Shown here one piece after another: positions 1 through 11,256 of a stretch of DNA of 64,000 bases. Source of the DNA: Streptomyces violaceusniger (GTDB taxonomy: Bacteria; Actinomycetota; Actinomycetes; Streptomycetales; Streptomycetaceae). Below the pieces are notes generated by a model. That model ran no database searches. It saw only the letters and a list, made by a program, of their open reading frames with translations, and had not been told where the DNA came from. The position numbers and the translations under genes are program-made. The DNA lies in contig BJHW01000001.1 of NCBI GenBank assembly GCA_005405945.1, positions 3,100,001 through 3,164,000 on the forward strand, in the 5' to 3' direction. How positions within the stretch are numbered: position 1 is the stretch's first letter; every line of letters starts with the position of its first letter.

Positions 1-3000
1 GAAGTCGGCGCGGGGCGCGTAGAGGCTGAGGACGGCAGCGAAGTCGTCGTCCTCCTGGAGGCGGTCGGTCAGCCGGGGCAGGGAAATGAGCGTGGGCTGG
101 TCGGCACCGTCGAACCACAGCTCACGTTTGGCCTCGATCCGGTCCAGCAGCCAGGCACGGAGCGCCTGCTTCTGCATGGCGTCCCAGCCGTCGGTGGCCC
201 AGCGCCGCTTGTACTCGGGGCGCTCGACCATGCCGATGGCGGAGTTCGACTCCATCATGGCGATGCGCTGGTTGACGATGTCCTTGTAGGCCTGGGGCCA
301 GTGGGCAGGGATCTCGGTGATGGGTGTGGAGTTGTGCCGCGTGAACCACTCGGAGGATGCCTCGCCGCGCTCGATGGCACGGGCCAGCACGATCTCGAAA
401 GCGCGCTCACCGAGGGCGAGAGGCGGGACGTCGGCCGGGTTGGCAGGGCGCAGGTCGATATCGGTGAGGCCGTAGAGGGAGTAGACCTGCCAGTCCAACT
501 CCTCCTGGACGGCGATCATTTGGGCGCGAGTGGCTTCGTGCGTGGCGCGGGCTTCGCGGAGGGATGCGGCGGTGGGGGTGGCTGCAGTGGCAACGGCGGT
601 GGGGGTGGTGGCGGCGAGTTGCTGGGCGAGGGCGTCAAGTTCGACAGCTAGAGCAGTGGGGTACACCGGCGGGAGGGGAAAATCGCTAACGTTCACCCCA
701 TTGAACTGGTAGTTCCATGACCACGGTTGGTCGGCGATGCCGCTGGAGGCAGTGGCGTTCCCTTTGCAGTAACACACCAGTTTCAGCCACACAGCAGCTG
801 TGGAGCTGTTGAGTACACCGAGCAACTGAAGGTGTTCTTCCTCGGTTGCTTCTTCACGCAGCTTGACGAGTGGCGCAGTTCGACTGAACACTTCACCACC
901 CCTACCAAGAACGAAGTGGTTGTGTGTCGCCACCTCACCGAAGGCGATTGACCAACTGCTCGCTTCCGAGTCTTTGGGGATCTGGTGCCATTGCCACCAT
1001 GAACGTCCCTGAGTGAAGTATGTTTTGCCACCACCCATAGAGCGATTTCCCAGTTCGGTGCGCTGCGACCACAGTCTCTTTGCGATGGAAGGCATCTTGC
1101 TGATGTCAACCAGCTTGCGTCGATCGCTGTACGGGTGAATGACGAGATCTCCGGTTTTGAATACGTAATCGCGAACCGTCGATCCGGTCACAATGGGCTC
1201 GACGAATTCTCCCTCGGCACACCCTTGCAGAGAGTGAGACGGGTACATAAACGCATCGTCTGCATGCGTATCCCCGTAATATCCGATGCGCAGGACTCGA
1301 GACGCAAGCTTTGCTGGACTTAGTGCGTACACACCTTCAAATAGCTCCCGTCCACCGTCAACTAGAATCCACGGCGCCTCGGAAAAGTATCGATCGCGCG
1401 AGAGGTCTGCTGTCGAAACCCAGTCACTCTTGACTCCAGGGTAATCAATTTGGTCAACAATCGCCCGCCAGACCAATCCCATCTCCGGATTCTCCGGAGT
1501 TGAAGGCTCGCCCTGCACCGACCGCACGGTACGGATCGTGTCGCCACGCCCCTGCGTCCAGTCGCGGTCGCGGCCAATGAGAATCACCGTCGGGGTGCTG
1601 TGCCCCGGGATGTACGCGCCGGACGAGTCGATGACCTCGGTCAGTTCCACCTTGTCACGGAAGAAAGACTCGATTAGATCCGTACCAAACTCTCGCTTCA
1701 TGAAAGAGTTGGCCGTGATCTGGCCGACCATGCCGTACCCTTGCCGTCACCCCCGCCCTTCTTTGCCAGCTCGAAGAAGCGCTGAGCGAAGGGCACCGAC
1801 AGCGCGTACGTTCCCTGGCAGGCGTCGTACAACTCCCGGTAGAGTTTGTTGAGTTGCTTGTCTTTGACCGTGATGTACGGCGGGTTGCCCACAACCACGT
1901 CGTACCGGCCCTCATCCAGAAGGTACGGGCGCTCCTGAATGTCCTCGGTCGCGTACTTGAACTCGGCCAACGGGTCGGCCTCGGCCGTGAACAGCTGGTC
2001 CGTCACCTGCCGCGGCTTGATGAGGGAGTCACCCACCGCCAACTGCATGGGCCAGTCATAGCCTGCAGCCTCCCCCAGCGTCCGCACCCCGGCCGCCGCC
2101 ATCGCCGCAATCAGCAGCCGGAACCGCGCGATCGCCACGGCGAACGGGTTGATGTCCACCCCGTGCACCGACTCCAGCGCCCCGCGCACCCGCGCATGCG
2201 CGTCCAGCTCCGGCCGTCGCGCGGCCCACTCCCGCACCAGTCGCCGGAAAGCGCCGAGCACGAAGTGCCCCGACCCACATGTCGGGTCGATCATCTTCAG
2301 GCCCTCGACGCCGCCCCGCTCCCGTACCACCGGGTTCATCGTTCGGTCGAGGATGAACTCCTCCACGAACTCCGGGGTCTGCAGCAGCGCGTAATTCTTC
2401 CGGGCGGCCTCGCTCAGGTCCTGGTACAGGTCGCCCAGGAACCGGGTGTCCCACCCCTCCGTCCCGTCGCCGTCGTCCGGCAGCGGGTCCGTGAAGTCGT
2501 GGACCAGTACCGACGTCCCCGCCTCGTCGTCCCGCGTCCGCTGCCAGAAGTCCCGCAGCGCCCCCGCCCCTCGTGCGAGAGCGGAATCTGCCGCAGCGGA
2601 TTGTGGTCCGAGAACAACAGAGCCCCGCCGGCCCTTCCGCAAGCTCCTCGAAGGAGCGCTCGAACCAGCCCCGGTACGTGGGGTCCTCGGCCTTGTCCAC
2701 GTACTCGTCGTACCGCGCCTGCGCGACCTCGCGCCGGGCGATGTCGGGCGCGGTGATGTACGGCTCCGGCACCAGGCCGTTGTCCTCGACGAACCGTACG
2801 AAGACGGTTCCGAGCACCCACGCCACCGCCACCTGTGTGATGCGCTCGCCGAGCCAGGACTGCCAGGTCGCCGCCGTACGGCCGACCTTCTTCGATGCTT
2901 CGTACTCGGCACGGAGCCGGTCGCGTACCGCGTCCTCCCGCTTCACCTGGCCCTCGAGATCCGTCTCCGCCGCCTTGACCTGTGCCTGCAGGTCGGACAG

Positions 3001-3021
3001 CAGCGTCTTGCGGTCGATCAC
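1..3021 (-). CDS. pglX: BREX-2 adenine-specific DNA methyltransferase PglX (3' end off window, three frame breaks)
   Basis: PglX is the N6-adenine methylase of the type 2 BREX (Pgl) phage-resistance system. It acts on DNA with PglW, PglY and PglZ. The start is the GTG whose bases overlap the pglW stop (GTGA), which implies translational coupling. The product begins with IDRKTLLSDLQ. An N-terminal helical region leads to the SAM motif DPTCGSGHF near residue 245 and the catalytic NPPY motif near residue 379, followed by a target-recognition region. About 1008 residues are in the window and the frame is still open at base 1, so the C-terminus lies outside. Three one-base deletions in C runs (2623-2626, 2567-2570, 1738-1740) split the frame. 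Reading across them gives continuous family-like protein, so they look like sequence errors rather than decay. Confidence 0.88.
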
Positions 3022-6000
3022 GCAGTGGCTCCTTCGAGGGCGTTCGGTTCGTGCATGCGGGTCCAGGACTTGGGAACGGGAATCCACTCCTGCTGGGCCT
3101 CGAGGTACGGGACGGGGCGTCCGGCGAGCTTCGGGACGGCGGTCTCGTCGTCCTGGGCGACAAGGACCCACAGGGGGCGACCCCCGCGCCTGGCCAGTGC
3201 GGTCAGCCGGTCGAGGACGTGCATGCCGTCGTAACGGGCGAAGACGGCGGCGTCGGTGAGCAGGACGGGGGTCCGGTCGGCGGCGTCAGCCTCGTATCCC
3301 GTTGCCAACTCCCCTTCCAACGCTCCCTGTACGGCCTGCCACACCGCCGCCACCAGGTTCGTGAACCCCGTCGGCCGCTGCCCGGCCGGGAGGGCGTCCG
3401 CCTTGACGACGACCTCCCACTTCGGCATCGCGCGCCCCGGCGTGAGGTCGCCCCGCAGCCCCTTCAGGAACAACTGGGTCACCGACACCGCCCGCGCCCC
3501 GTACTGGCGGTGCAGCTCCCGTCCCACCACCGGGGCGCTGCGCGCGCGCACGGTCAGCACCCGGAACCCGTCGCACCGCGCGGCGCCCGCCAGCTGCGCA
3601 TCGGCCCGCGCCGCGGTCGACTCCCGATCCAGCGGACCTCCGGTCCCGGAACCGCTGCCGCTGAGGGCCGAGGTGTACGACTGGACCGCCTCGAACTTCC
3701 GGGGCAGGAACGCCTTCTTGTCGGCTACGTACTTGAGGTCGAACCCCGCCTCGCGCAGCGCCTTGAGCAGCTCCTCGGGCCTGTCCTTCATCCCGGCGAG
3801 CGCCGCCAGAGCGGGGAAGCGGTCATTGACCCGTTCGAGGACCTCGCGCAGGGGCAGCCCTGGCTGCTGCTTCTCGGGCAGACCCGGCAGGATGCGGACC
3901 AGACCCGCCTGGGTGAGCCGCAGGGCGCGAACGAGGCCCAGGTCGCGCGGGTAGATCTCGAGCCGCGGCGACAGCGCGGCGTTCTGGCTCGCCTGGGCGG
4001 CGAGGTTGGCGACGCGCCGGTCGTCCCAGGAGAAGTCACCCTCGGGCAGCCTCACGGCACTCAGCTCGGCGAGGACCGTGCTCGAGCCGGGCAGGGAGTC
4101 CCGGCCCGCGAGCCGGTCGGCGGCGTCGCCGAGCCGCTTCACATAGCTCAGCAGCGCGGGCGCGGCCGGGGTGTCGGGGCCGTCGGCTTCGTTGTCCGGG
4201 TCGACCTCCAGCGCGAGGAAGCCCGCGCGGCGTACCGGATCGGTCGCCTTGTACGGGGCGAAGTGCAGGAAAGCCCTGTCGTCGCCGGGCAGGTGCTGCT
4301 CGCGTTCGATCAGCGCACGCAGCACGGCGAAGGCGGCGGCCCGTCGCGCCTCCGGGTCTCCCAGGGAGTAGCCGCGGGTGCCGAGCAGCCAGCCGGCGAG
4401 GGCGTCCACGGAGGCGACCCGGCCGAGCACGCGGAGTTGCTCCAGAACCGCCGCTCGCACCTCCAGCAGGCCCTCGTCCTCCGCCCAGCGCTTGCGGAGT
4501 TTCTTCAAGTCGCCCGAGATCGACGCCTGGTTGGCGAATCCAACGGCCTGTGCGGCGTCGTACTGCCGCGGCCACACCGGAAGGTCCGGTGGCGTCCCGT
4601 CGGCGCCGGGCGCACGCAGCAGCTGCACGGCCACGTTGTGCAGCCGCTTCGTCCGGCCGGCGGCAGACGGGACGATCCGGTCCAGGAGATGGTCGATGTC
4701 CTGGGTGTCGGAGACCACCCCGACGATGCGCTCGAGATCCGCCTCGAGCGGCGTCCTCGCCTCCGGTGACGACGGCTCCGGTTCCGGCTCGGGCCGCGAG
4801 CCAAGGCGGGCACGCCATTCCTTCTGCCGGCGCTGGATCTCCGTACGCGTCCGGGCGCCGAGCCCCGGCCGGTTGATGAACGTCTGGCTGGCCCGGTCGA
4901 GGAACTCACCGACCGTGGTGAGCTTCATGTCCCGCAGGATCGAATAAGCGGACGGTGTCAGACCCGCACGCACCAGAGGAGTGTCACGGGTGGCGACCTC
5001 GGCCAGCTGGTCGCGCAGCTCGGCGGTGTCGGCTTCGCTGTCCGGTGCGGAGCTCTGTCCTTGCCGCCTCAGCGACTCGTGTCCGGCGCTGGCGGCCAGC
5101 CGCTGCGCGTCCTGGAACACCCTCTGCCAGGACGTCCGCATGTCCCGCAGGTCCTTGTGGCGCTGCTTCGCATTCCTGTTCAACGCCTTGCGGAAGAACT
5201 CGGTGAGCCCGTCGCGCAGTTCGTCCTCGAAGCCCTCCGACGCGATCGTCGGGTACGGCCACTCCTTCGGGTCCGTCATCCGCGGGGTGACGGACCCGTC
5301 GCCCCACTGTGGCAGCTCGTTCGACGCCATCTGGTGCAGCGTCGTGGCGAGCGCGTACCGCTCCGCGGCGTCGTCGTACAGGTTCCGCATGACCGTGCCG
5401 ACGAACGGGTCGAGATAGCCGGATGTGCCCGCGCCGGTCTCGCGGGCCGAGACGGCGGCCAGCGAGAAGTCGAGGAGCAGAGCCTGTTTGGTGCCGTTGG
5501 GACGGATCCGGATCGCGATGTTGTCCGGCTTGATGTCGCGATGCCAGACGCTCTCGCCTTCCAGGTAGTAGAGGGCGTTGAAGAGGTTGTCGCTGTAGCG
5601 CTCCAGGTCGTCCATGGTGAGGCGGCCCTGGCGGCCCAGGACGCGCGCCATGGTCTCGTCCCGCGCGGTGCGGTCGTCACGCTTGTCGTCGGCCTCGGCC
5701 TTGATGTTGCCGACGTACTCGGTGGCCAGGACCGTACGCCCGCCCACGGTGAACGTGCCGGGCACGAGCAGCCGGATGATGCTCGAGTCCCGCAGTCGGC
5801 CAAGGGTTTCCGCCTCGCGCTGCAACGCCTCCGACTTGTTGTCGTCGAGCGCCACCTTCAGCACCGCGAACGCGTCGTTCTTCCCCTGCTGTTCGTCGAG
5901 TACGAGGAGGGCGCGCGCCGTCGAGCCGGTGCCGAGGCGCCGGCGTACTCGCCAACGTCCCTGCAACAGCGTGCCGGGCGGGACCTCCAGCGGATCGAGG

Positions 6001-7535
6001 TCGTCGGCGGGCTCCTCCTGCCGGGGCTGCTCGTCGTCCGGTACGGCGGCGGGCCGGAGGTCCTCGTCGACCGCCGCCAGCATTTCCAGGAAGTCGCCCA
6101 CCGCGTCCAGCCGCTGGTCCGGCTGCTGGGCGGTGGCGGCATCGATCAGGTCGTCCAGGAACGGCGGGATGCCGTCCTTGACCGCCGACGGAGCGAGCCG
6201 CTCGCCCCTCTCCGCGCGAGCCTGCAGCTCCGCGCGGGTCGCGGCGGGAGCGTTGCCGGTGGTGAGCAGATAGGCGAGCATGCCGATGCCATACACGTCC
6301 ATGCGCGCCGGATCGGCCTTCGGTGCGGTCAACTCCGGTGCCAGGTAAGGGTCCGAGGCGTCGTCGACGCTTCCGCCCGACACCGTGGACGGCTCCAGGG
6401 TCACTCCGCTGGAGGTGATCGTACGCGAGGCCAGCTGCCAGTCGGAGACTTGCATCAAGGGCCGCCGCCAGCGCTCCTCCTCGCTCAGTTCACGCCCTGC
6501 CGCGCCCTTGGAGCGGGGGATGACATGGATCGAGCGTGGGGTGAGGGCGCGGTGATAGAGCCGCTTGGCGTGCGCGTACTTGATCGCCTCGGCGATCTGG
6601 CGGACGAGTGCGAGCCGATCCTCCAGGTCCAGCTTCCCGCCCCACCGGTCGAGGAACTCGTCCAGGTGTAGCCGCTCCGGGTGGTGATCGAAGGTGAGCG
6701 CCGGGCCCGCTTCATGGTCGGAGGGGTAGTAGTCCCGGATGCGCACCACACCGGGGTGGTGGATCCGCTTCAGTGTGTCGGCCTCCCGCTTCGCCGCCTC
6801 GACCAGCGCTTTGCGCGCCTCGCTGCTCGAATTACGGGGCCGCAGATGGACCCGTACCCTCACGGTCTCGGACAGCTGCTCGTGTCTGCCCGCGTAATCG
6901 GCCCAGGTGGCACCCGTGTCGAAGGGCCGCTTGTCCAGGATGAACGGGCCGACCTTCGCCTCCCGGACAACCTGCTGGATACCGACCTTCGCGAGCGTCC
7001 TGCCGATGTCGACGCTGCCCTGGGACGAGATCCTGAACCGGTCCTCGCGCGGCGGCAGCTGGAGCTCTGCGAGGAGGGCCGGGATGCCGTTGTAGATGTG
7101 GGCGTTCAACTCGTGCGGCGGCAGCGCCAGGTCGAGGCCGTCCTCGGTGAAGCACACACCCTCGGTGATGTACACCTTCGCGCCGTACCTGCGCAGCAGG
7201 GAAGCCAGTTCCTTGGACTTCTGGTTGGTGAGGCGCAGTGGATCGCCGAGGCCCTTCCCGTACCCGCGTCGATTCCCCGGCGGGATCTGCACCCACTGGC
7301 CGCCACGCCGTTCCACCCGGCCGTGCAGACTCTTCAGCTCGATCATGTGCACGCCACCCGGCGTCACGACCAGGAGATCGACCTCACGAACGTGACCCGT
7401 CTGGCTGACGAAGGTGAAGTTGGACCACGCCCGCCACGGACCGTCGTCCCGCAGAGGCGTGAGGATCCTCTCGAGGGCCGCCTGCTCGTGGGGGTACTCG
7501 GAAGGAGCGACGGCCGTCCAGCGACCCTTCTTCAT
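3018..7535 (-). CDS. pglW: BREX-2 serine/threonine kinase PglW
   Basis: This is an intact 1505-residue protein of the size known for PglW, the kinase component of the Pgl/BREX-2 system. Residues 1-140 are a NERD nuclease-related domain (REVDLLVV and IELKS). A first kinase-like domain follows at about 200-480, but its catalytic loop reads YHRALTPRS with no HRD aspartate, so it looks inactive. A second kinase domain at about 525-800 carries the Gly-rich loop RLGTGSTA, HRDIKPDN near 663 and LLLDFS in place of DFG. At about 853-890 a helix-hairpin-helix segment (LTTVGEFLDRA, RPGLGARTRTEI) resembles the RNA polymerase alpha C-terminal domain. The C-terminal 600 residues have no motif I recognise. 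It is transcribed first, with pglX overlapping its stop. Confidence 0.93.
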   Translation of the reverse strand: MKKGRWTAVAPSEYPHEQAALERILTPLRDDGPWRAWSNFTFVSQTGHVREVDLLVVTPGGVHMIELKSLHGRVERRGGQWVQIPPGNRRGYGKGLGDPLRLTNQKSKELASLLRRYGAKVYITEGVCFTEDGLDLALPPHELNAHIYNGIPALLAELQLPPREDRFRISSQGSVDIGRTLAKVGIQQVVREAKVGPFILDKRPFDTGATWADYAGRHEQLSETVRVRVHLRPRNSSSEARKALVEAAKREADTLKRIHHPGVVRIRDYYPSDHEAGPALTFDHHPERLHLDEFLDRWGGKLDLEDRLALVRQIAEAIKYAHAKRLYHRALTPRSIHVIPRSKGAAGRELSEEERWRRPLMQVSDWQLASRTITSSGVTLEPSTVSGGSVDDASDPYLAPELTAPKADPARMDVYGIGMLAYLLTTGNAPAATRAELQARAERGERLAPSAVKDGIPPFLDDLIDAATAQQPDQRLDAVGDFLEMLAAVDEDLRPAAVPDDEQPRQEEPADDLDPLEVPPGTLLQGRWRVRRRLGTGSTARALLVLDEQQGKNDAFAVLKVALDDNKSEALQREAETLGRLRDSSIIRLLVPGTFTVGGRTVLATEYVGNIKAEADDKRDDRTARDETMARVLGRQGRLTMDDLERYSDNLFNALYYLEGESVWHRDIKPDNIAIRIRPNGTKQALLLDFSLAAVSARETGAGTSGYLDPFVGTVMRNLYDDAAERYALATTLHQMASNELPQWGDGSVTPRMTDPKEWPYPTIASEGFEDELRDGLTEFFRKALNRNAKQRHKDLRDMRTSWQRVFQDAQRLAASAGHESLRRQGQSSAPDSEADTAELRDQLAEVATRDTPLVRAGLTPSAYSILRDMKLTTVGEFLDRASQTFINRPGLGARTRTEIQRRQKEWRARLGSRPEPEPEPSSPEARTPLEADLERIVGVVSDTQDIDHLLDRIVPSAAGRTKRLHNVAVQLLRAPGADGTPPDLPVWPRQYDAAQAVGFANQASISGDLKKLRKRWAEDEGLLEVRAAVLEQLRVLGRVASVDALAGWLLGTRGYSLGDPEARRAAAFAVLRALIEREQHLPGDDRAFLHFAPYKATDPVRRAGFLALEVDPDNEADGPDTPAAPALLSYVKRLGDAADRLAGRDSLPGSSTVLAELSAVRLPEGDFSWDDRRVANLAAQASQNAALSPRLEIYPRDLGLVRALRLTQAGLVRILPGLPEKQQPGLPLREVLERVNDRFPALAALAGMKDRPEELLKALREAGFDLKYVADKKAFLPRKFEAVQSYTSALSGSGSGTGGPLDRESTAARADAQLAGAARCDGFRVLTVRARSAPVVGRELHRQYGARAVSVTQLFLKGLRGDLTPGRAMPKWEVVVKADALPAGQRPTGFTNLVAAVWQAVQGALEGELATGYEADAADRTPVLLTDAAVFARYDGMHVLDRLTALARRGGRPLWVLVAQDDETAVPKLAGRPVPYLEAQQEWIPVPKSWTRMHEPNALEGATA

Positions 7536-7797
7536 CAGCCTGGCTCTCCGATCCCCCGCGCTCTGCCATCAGGGCTGACCCCGGTGGGTGGTGAACGGTT
7601 GCACCGAGCAGCTCGTGTCCGCCGTCCCGACAGCCCACCCTGATGGATTGTTAGTTTATTGGATTGTACGGGCGCGATCGCCATCCCCCAGCCCTTTTCC
7701 GCTCATCGCGCACAGGGGCCTTTCGGCCCTGCGATCGCGGTACCGAACTCCTCGCGCACACCGACTCGCGGGCAGCAGGAGGGTCAGGTTTGCGAGG
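7536..7797. promoter_or_regulatory. Divergent promoter region between pglW and brxD
   Basis: These 262 bp separate the two halves of the BREX locus and must hold promoters for both directions. The middle is unusually AT-rich for this genome (7640-7670). It contains the octamer TGGATTGT twice as a direct repeat, at 7644-7651 and 7660-7667, with 16 bp between starts. This could be a regulator site or part of a promoter. I cannot place convincing -35 and -10 boxes. Confidence 0.45.
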
Positions 7798-9120
7798 ATG
7801 GTGCCCGTGAATGACGTACGTGGTCAGGTCAGCGCCGTACGGCGACGAGGCGTCGTGGACGCACTGCGGCGGGGAGCCGTGCCCGAGCAGGGGCTCGATC
7901 TGCTCGCGACCGGCCTCGACCGGTTCACCCCCGCTTTGGACGAGGAGCTGGAAACCGTCGCAGGCGGCGGCTCCATCTTCAAAGCGGTGCGCGGCGAGTA
8001 CGGCTCCGGCAAGACGTTCTTCACCCGGTGGCTCGCCGAGCGCGGCAAGGCCCGCGGGTTCGCCGTCTGCGAGATCCAGGTGTCGGAGAACGAGACGCCG
8101 CTGCACAAGCTCGAAACCGTCTACCGACGGCTCATCGAGCGGCTCACCACCGCGGCCTTTCCACCCAGCGCGCTTCAGCAGGTTGTCGACAGCTGGTTCT
8201 ACGCACTGGAGGAGGACGCCCTTGCCGACGGTGTCGCCGAGGACGCGCTCGCCGACGCCGTGGACAGTTTGATGTCGGCACGGCTCGCCGAGGTCTCCCG
8301 GCACGCGCCGGCCTTCGCCGCCGCGCTGCGCGGCTACCGACAGGCGCTCGAAGCCGGCGACGATACATCGGCCGCCGCCGTCCTCGCCTGGCTCGGCGGC
8401 CAGCCACACGTGTCCGCCGCGGCGCGCAAGGCGGCCGGGGTGCGTGGTGACCTCGACCACTTCGGAGCCCTCGGCTTCCTCCAAGGACTCCTCACCATCC
8501 TGCGCGACACCGGTCACGCCGGCCTCGTCGTCGTACTCGACGAGGTGGAGACGCTGCAGCGGGTCCGCTCCGACGCCCGCGACAAGGCCCTCAACGCGCT
8601 GCGCCAGCTCATCGACGAGGTGCACTCCGGACGGTTCCCCGGCCTCTATCTGGTGATCACCGGCACCCCGGCCTTCTACGACGGGCCGCAGGGTGTGCAG
8701 CGACTCGTCCCCCTCGCGCAGCGGCTCGCCACCGACTTCTCGACCGACCCGCGCTTCGACAACCCGCGCGCCGTACAGATCCGGTTGCCGGGCTTCACCG
8801 GGGAGCGCCTCGTCCAGCTCGGGCTTAAGGTCCGGGACCTGTACGCCGCCGGAGCAGGCGATCCGGTACGGATCCGGGAGGTGGCCGACGAGGCTTACAT
8901 CGGCGACCTCGCCAAGTCCGTCGGCGGGCACCTGGGCGGGAAGGTCGGCGTCGCCCCGCGGATCTTCCTGAAGAAGCTCGTCGGGGACGTCCTCGACCGG
9001 ATCGACCAGTTCGAGGAGTTCGACCCGCGGATCCACTACCAACTCACCGTTTCCCGGAACGAGTTGACCGATGTGGAACGCAACGCGGCGGCCGCCGACG
9101 ACATCGCCCTGGAGCTGTGA
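7798..9120 (+). CDS. brxD: BREX system ATP-binding protein BrxD
   Basis: BrxD is the P-loop ATPase that accompanies type 2 BREX loci; its biochemical role is not settled. The ATG at 7798 gives about 440 residues, and the GTG at 7807 is an alternative start. The Walker A motif GEYGSGKTFF lies near residue 69. A Walker-B-like stretch, VVVLDEVETLQRV, is near residue 245, followed by LVITGTPAFYDG, a sensor-type region typical of this ATPase family. The frame is intact. Its stop overlaps the start of the helicase gene by one base (TGATG), so the two are almost certainly co-transcribed and translationally coupled. Confidence 0.88.
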   Translation: MVPVNDVRGQVSAVRRRGVVDALRRGAVPEQGLDLLATGLDRFTPALDEELETVAGGGSIFKAVRGEYGSGKTFFTRWLAERGKARGFAVCEIQVSENETPLHKLETVYRRLIERLTTAAFPPSALQQVVDSWFYALEEDALADGVAEDALADAVDSLMSARLAEVSRHAPAFAAALRGYRQALEAGDDTSAAAVLAWLGGQPHVSAAARKAAGVRGDLDHFGALGFLQGLLTILRDTGHAGLVVVLDEVETLQRVRSDARDKALNALRQLIDEVHSGRFPGLYLVITGTPAFYDGPQGVQRLVPLAQRLATDFSTDPRFDNPRAVQIRLPGFTGERLVQLGLKVRDLYAAGAGDPVRIREVADEAYIGDLAKSVGGHLGGKVGVAPRIFLKKLVGDVLDRIDQFEEFDPRIHYQLTVSRNELTDVERNAAAADDIALEL

Positions 9121-11256
9121 TGGCATCGGACCGGGCGGAGCGCCCAGATCCGGTGGATCGCCTGCATCCCGTACTCCTGCACCACATCGTCAATTCCCTC
9201 GGGTGGCCCGACCTGCGCCCCTTGCAGAAGGCCGCCATCGACCCGCTGATGGACGGCGAGGACACCGTGCTGCTCGCCCCCACCGCGGGCGGCAAGACCG
9301 AGGCGGCCTCCTTCCCGCTGCTCGCGGCCATGGAAAAAAGCGACTGGCAGGGCACGTCGGTGCTCTACCTCGCCCCCTCAAAGCTCTCCTCAACAACCTC
9401 GAACCGCGCCTCGAGACCTACGCGGGATGGCTGGGCCGTACGGCAGGGCTGTGGCACGGCGACACCAGGGAATCCGCCCGCAAGCGGATGAGGGTCGAAA
9501 GCCCCGACATCCTCCTGACCACCCCCGAATCTCTCGAAGCGCAGCTCATCAGCAAGAAGACCGACCACAAGCACATACTCGGCGGGGTGCGGGCCGTGGT
9601 CATCGACGAGGTGCACGCCTTTGCATCGGACGACCGCGGCTGGCACCTGCTCGCCGTACTCGAACGCCTCGAGCGCCTCGTAGGGCGGCGCATCCAGCGC
9701 ATCGGTCTGTCCGCCACCGTCGGCAACCCCGAGGACCTGCTGCACTGGCTGCAAGGGGCACAACCACACGAGCGCACGGGCCGCGTCGTCGCACCCGGCG
9801 TTCATCTCAAGGCGCCCGAAGGAAACACCCCACCACCCGGCGACATCGAACTCGACTACGTGGGCTCCCTCGACAACGCGGCCAGACTCATCTCCCTCCT
9901 CCACGGCGGCGAAAAGCGTCTCGTCTTCTGCGACTCCCGCGCATCGGTCGAGGAACTCGGTGAAAAACTCCGCCTCCGCGGCGTGACGACGTATCTCTCC
10001 CACTCCTCCCTCTCCCTCGACGAGCGGCGCCGCTCCGAAGAAGCCTTCGCCGAGGCCCGCGACTGCGTGATCGTCTCCACCTCGACCCTTGAACTCGGTA
10101 TCGACGTAGGTGACTTGGACCGGGTCATCCAGATCGGGGCGCCTGACACCGTCGCCGCCTTCCTGCAACGCCTGGGCCGCACGGGACGGCGCACCGGGAC
10201 CATACGCAATGCCCTCTTCCTCGCCACCGAAGAGGCCGCCCTCCTGAAAGCCGCAGCACTGCTCCTGCTGTGGGGCCGCCACTGGATCGAGCCCGTCGTC
10301 CCGCCGCCACAGCCGCGCCACCTCGTCGCCCAGCAGATTCTCGCCGCGGCCCTACAGCAGCACACACTCGGCGACCGCACCTGGCACGAGGAGTGGAACG
10401 GTCTCGCCCCCTTCGACAAGAGCGCGACGCCGATCATGAAGTACCTGGTCGGCGGGGGCTTCCTCGACACCGACGAAGGGCTCCTCTTCATCGGCCCCCA
10501 GGCCGAGAAGCACTTCGGCCGCCGCCACTTCATGGCCCTCACCGCGGCCTTCACCGCCCCGCCGCAGTTCACCGTCTACTTCGGCCGCAAGGACCTCGGC
10601 ACCATCGACCCCCGGCTTCTGCTCGAACAGCGTGAGGGGCCGCGCCTGCTGCTCCTCGGCGGACGCAGCTGGCAGGTCGGCCATGTCGACTTCAACCGCA
10701 GACGTGCCTTCGTCGAACCCGCCGAAGGCGGCGGTCGCGCCCGCTGGGACAGCTACGGGCTCAGCGGCCTCTCCTTCCCTCTCACCCGCGCCATGCGCGA
10801 CGTACTCCTCGGCGCGAACCCGCCCGTCCGCCTCACCCGGCGCGCACAAGCACGCCTCGCCGAACTCCGCGAGAACCGCGCCGCGCACGTCGACGCGCAC
10901 GGGACACTCCTGCTCCGCGAGGGCGACAAACTCGAGTGGTGGACCTGGGCCGGTTTCCGCGCCAACGCCACCCTCATCGCCTCCCTCGGGCCCTCGCCGA
11001 CCCCGTACAACAGCCCGACGACGCCCGGATCCGCCTCAGTGCGGCAACGACACCGCAGAGTTGGCAGGCTGCCCGCGCCGACCTCGCCGACCGCCTGGTC
11101 CTACCCGAGGTCAACCCCCGCGCCGTACAGGGCCTGAAGTTCTCGGCCGCCCTGCCCGAGCACCTCGCCGCACGCACCGTCGCCGCCCGTCTGGCGGACT
11201 TCGACGGGGCCCGGTTTGTCCTTGACGAGGCGGTGCGCTGGGAGACACGGCAGTGA
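9120..11256 (+). CDS. brxHI: BREX DEAD/DEAH-box helicase BrxHI (two frame breaks)
   Basis: This is a superfamily 2 Lhr-like helicase, the BrxHI component of type 2 BREX. Read across the breaks it has about 712 residues. The Walker A motif is APTAGGKTEAA near residue 54 and the DEVH box is VVIDEVHAF near 162. LSATVGNPEDLL and the helicase C-terminal motif GRTGRRTGT follow. One-base deletions at the C run 9373-9377 (LYLAP/LKALLNN) and at about 10988-10993 (GGGCCC) interrupt the frame; both resume the expected helicase sequence. The ATG at 9120 overlaps the brxD stop. No further BREX gene follows on this strand. Confidence 0.88.

Noticed and set aside
1..3021. pglX as an inactivated pseudogene
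   Set aside because: The three breaks are one-base losses in C runs, as in many core genes here. Protein similarity resumes immediately after each, so sequence error is more likely.
2982..4769. A 595-codon plus-strand frame opposite pglW
   Set aside because: PglW is intact with clear domains, and the opposite frame has low-complexity composition without motifs.
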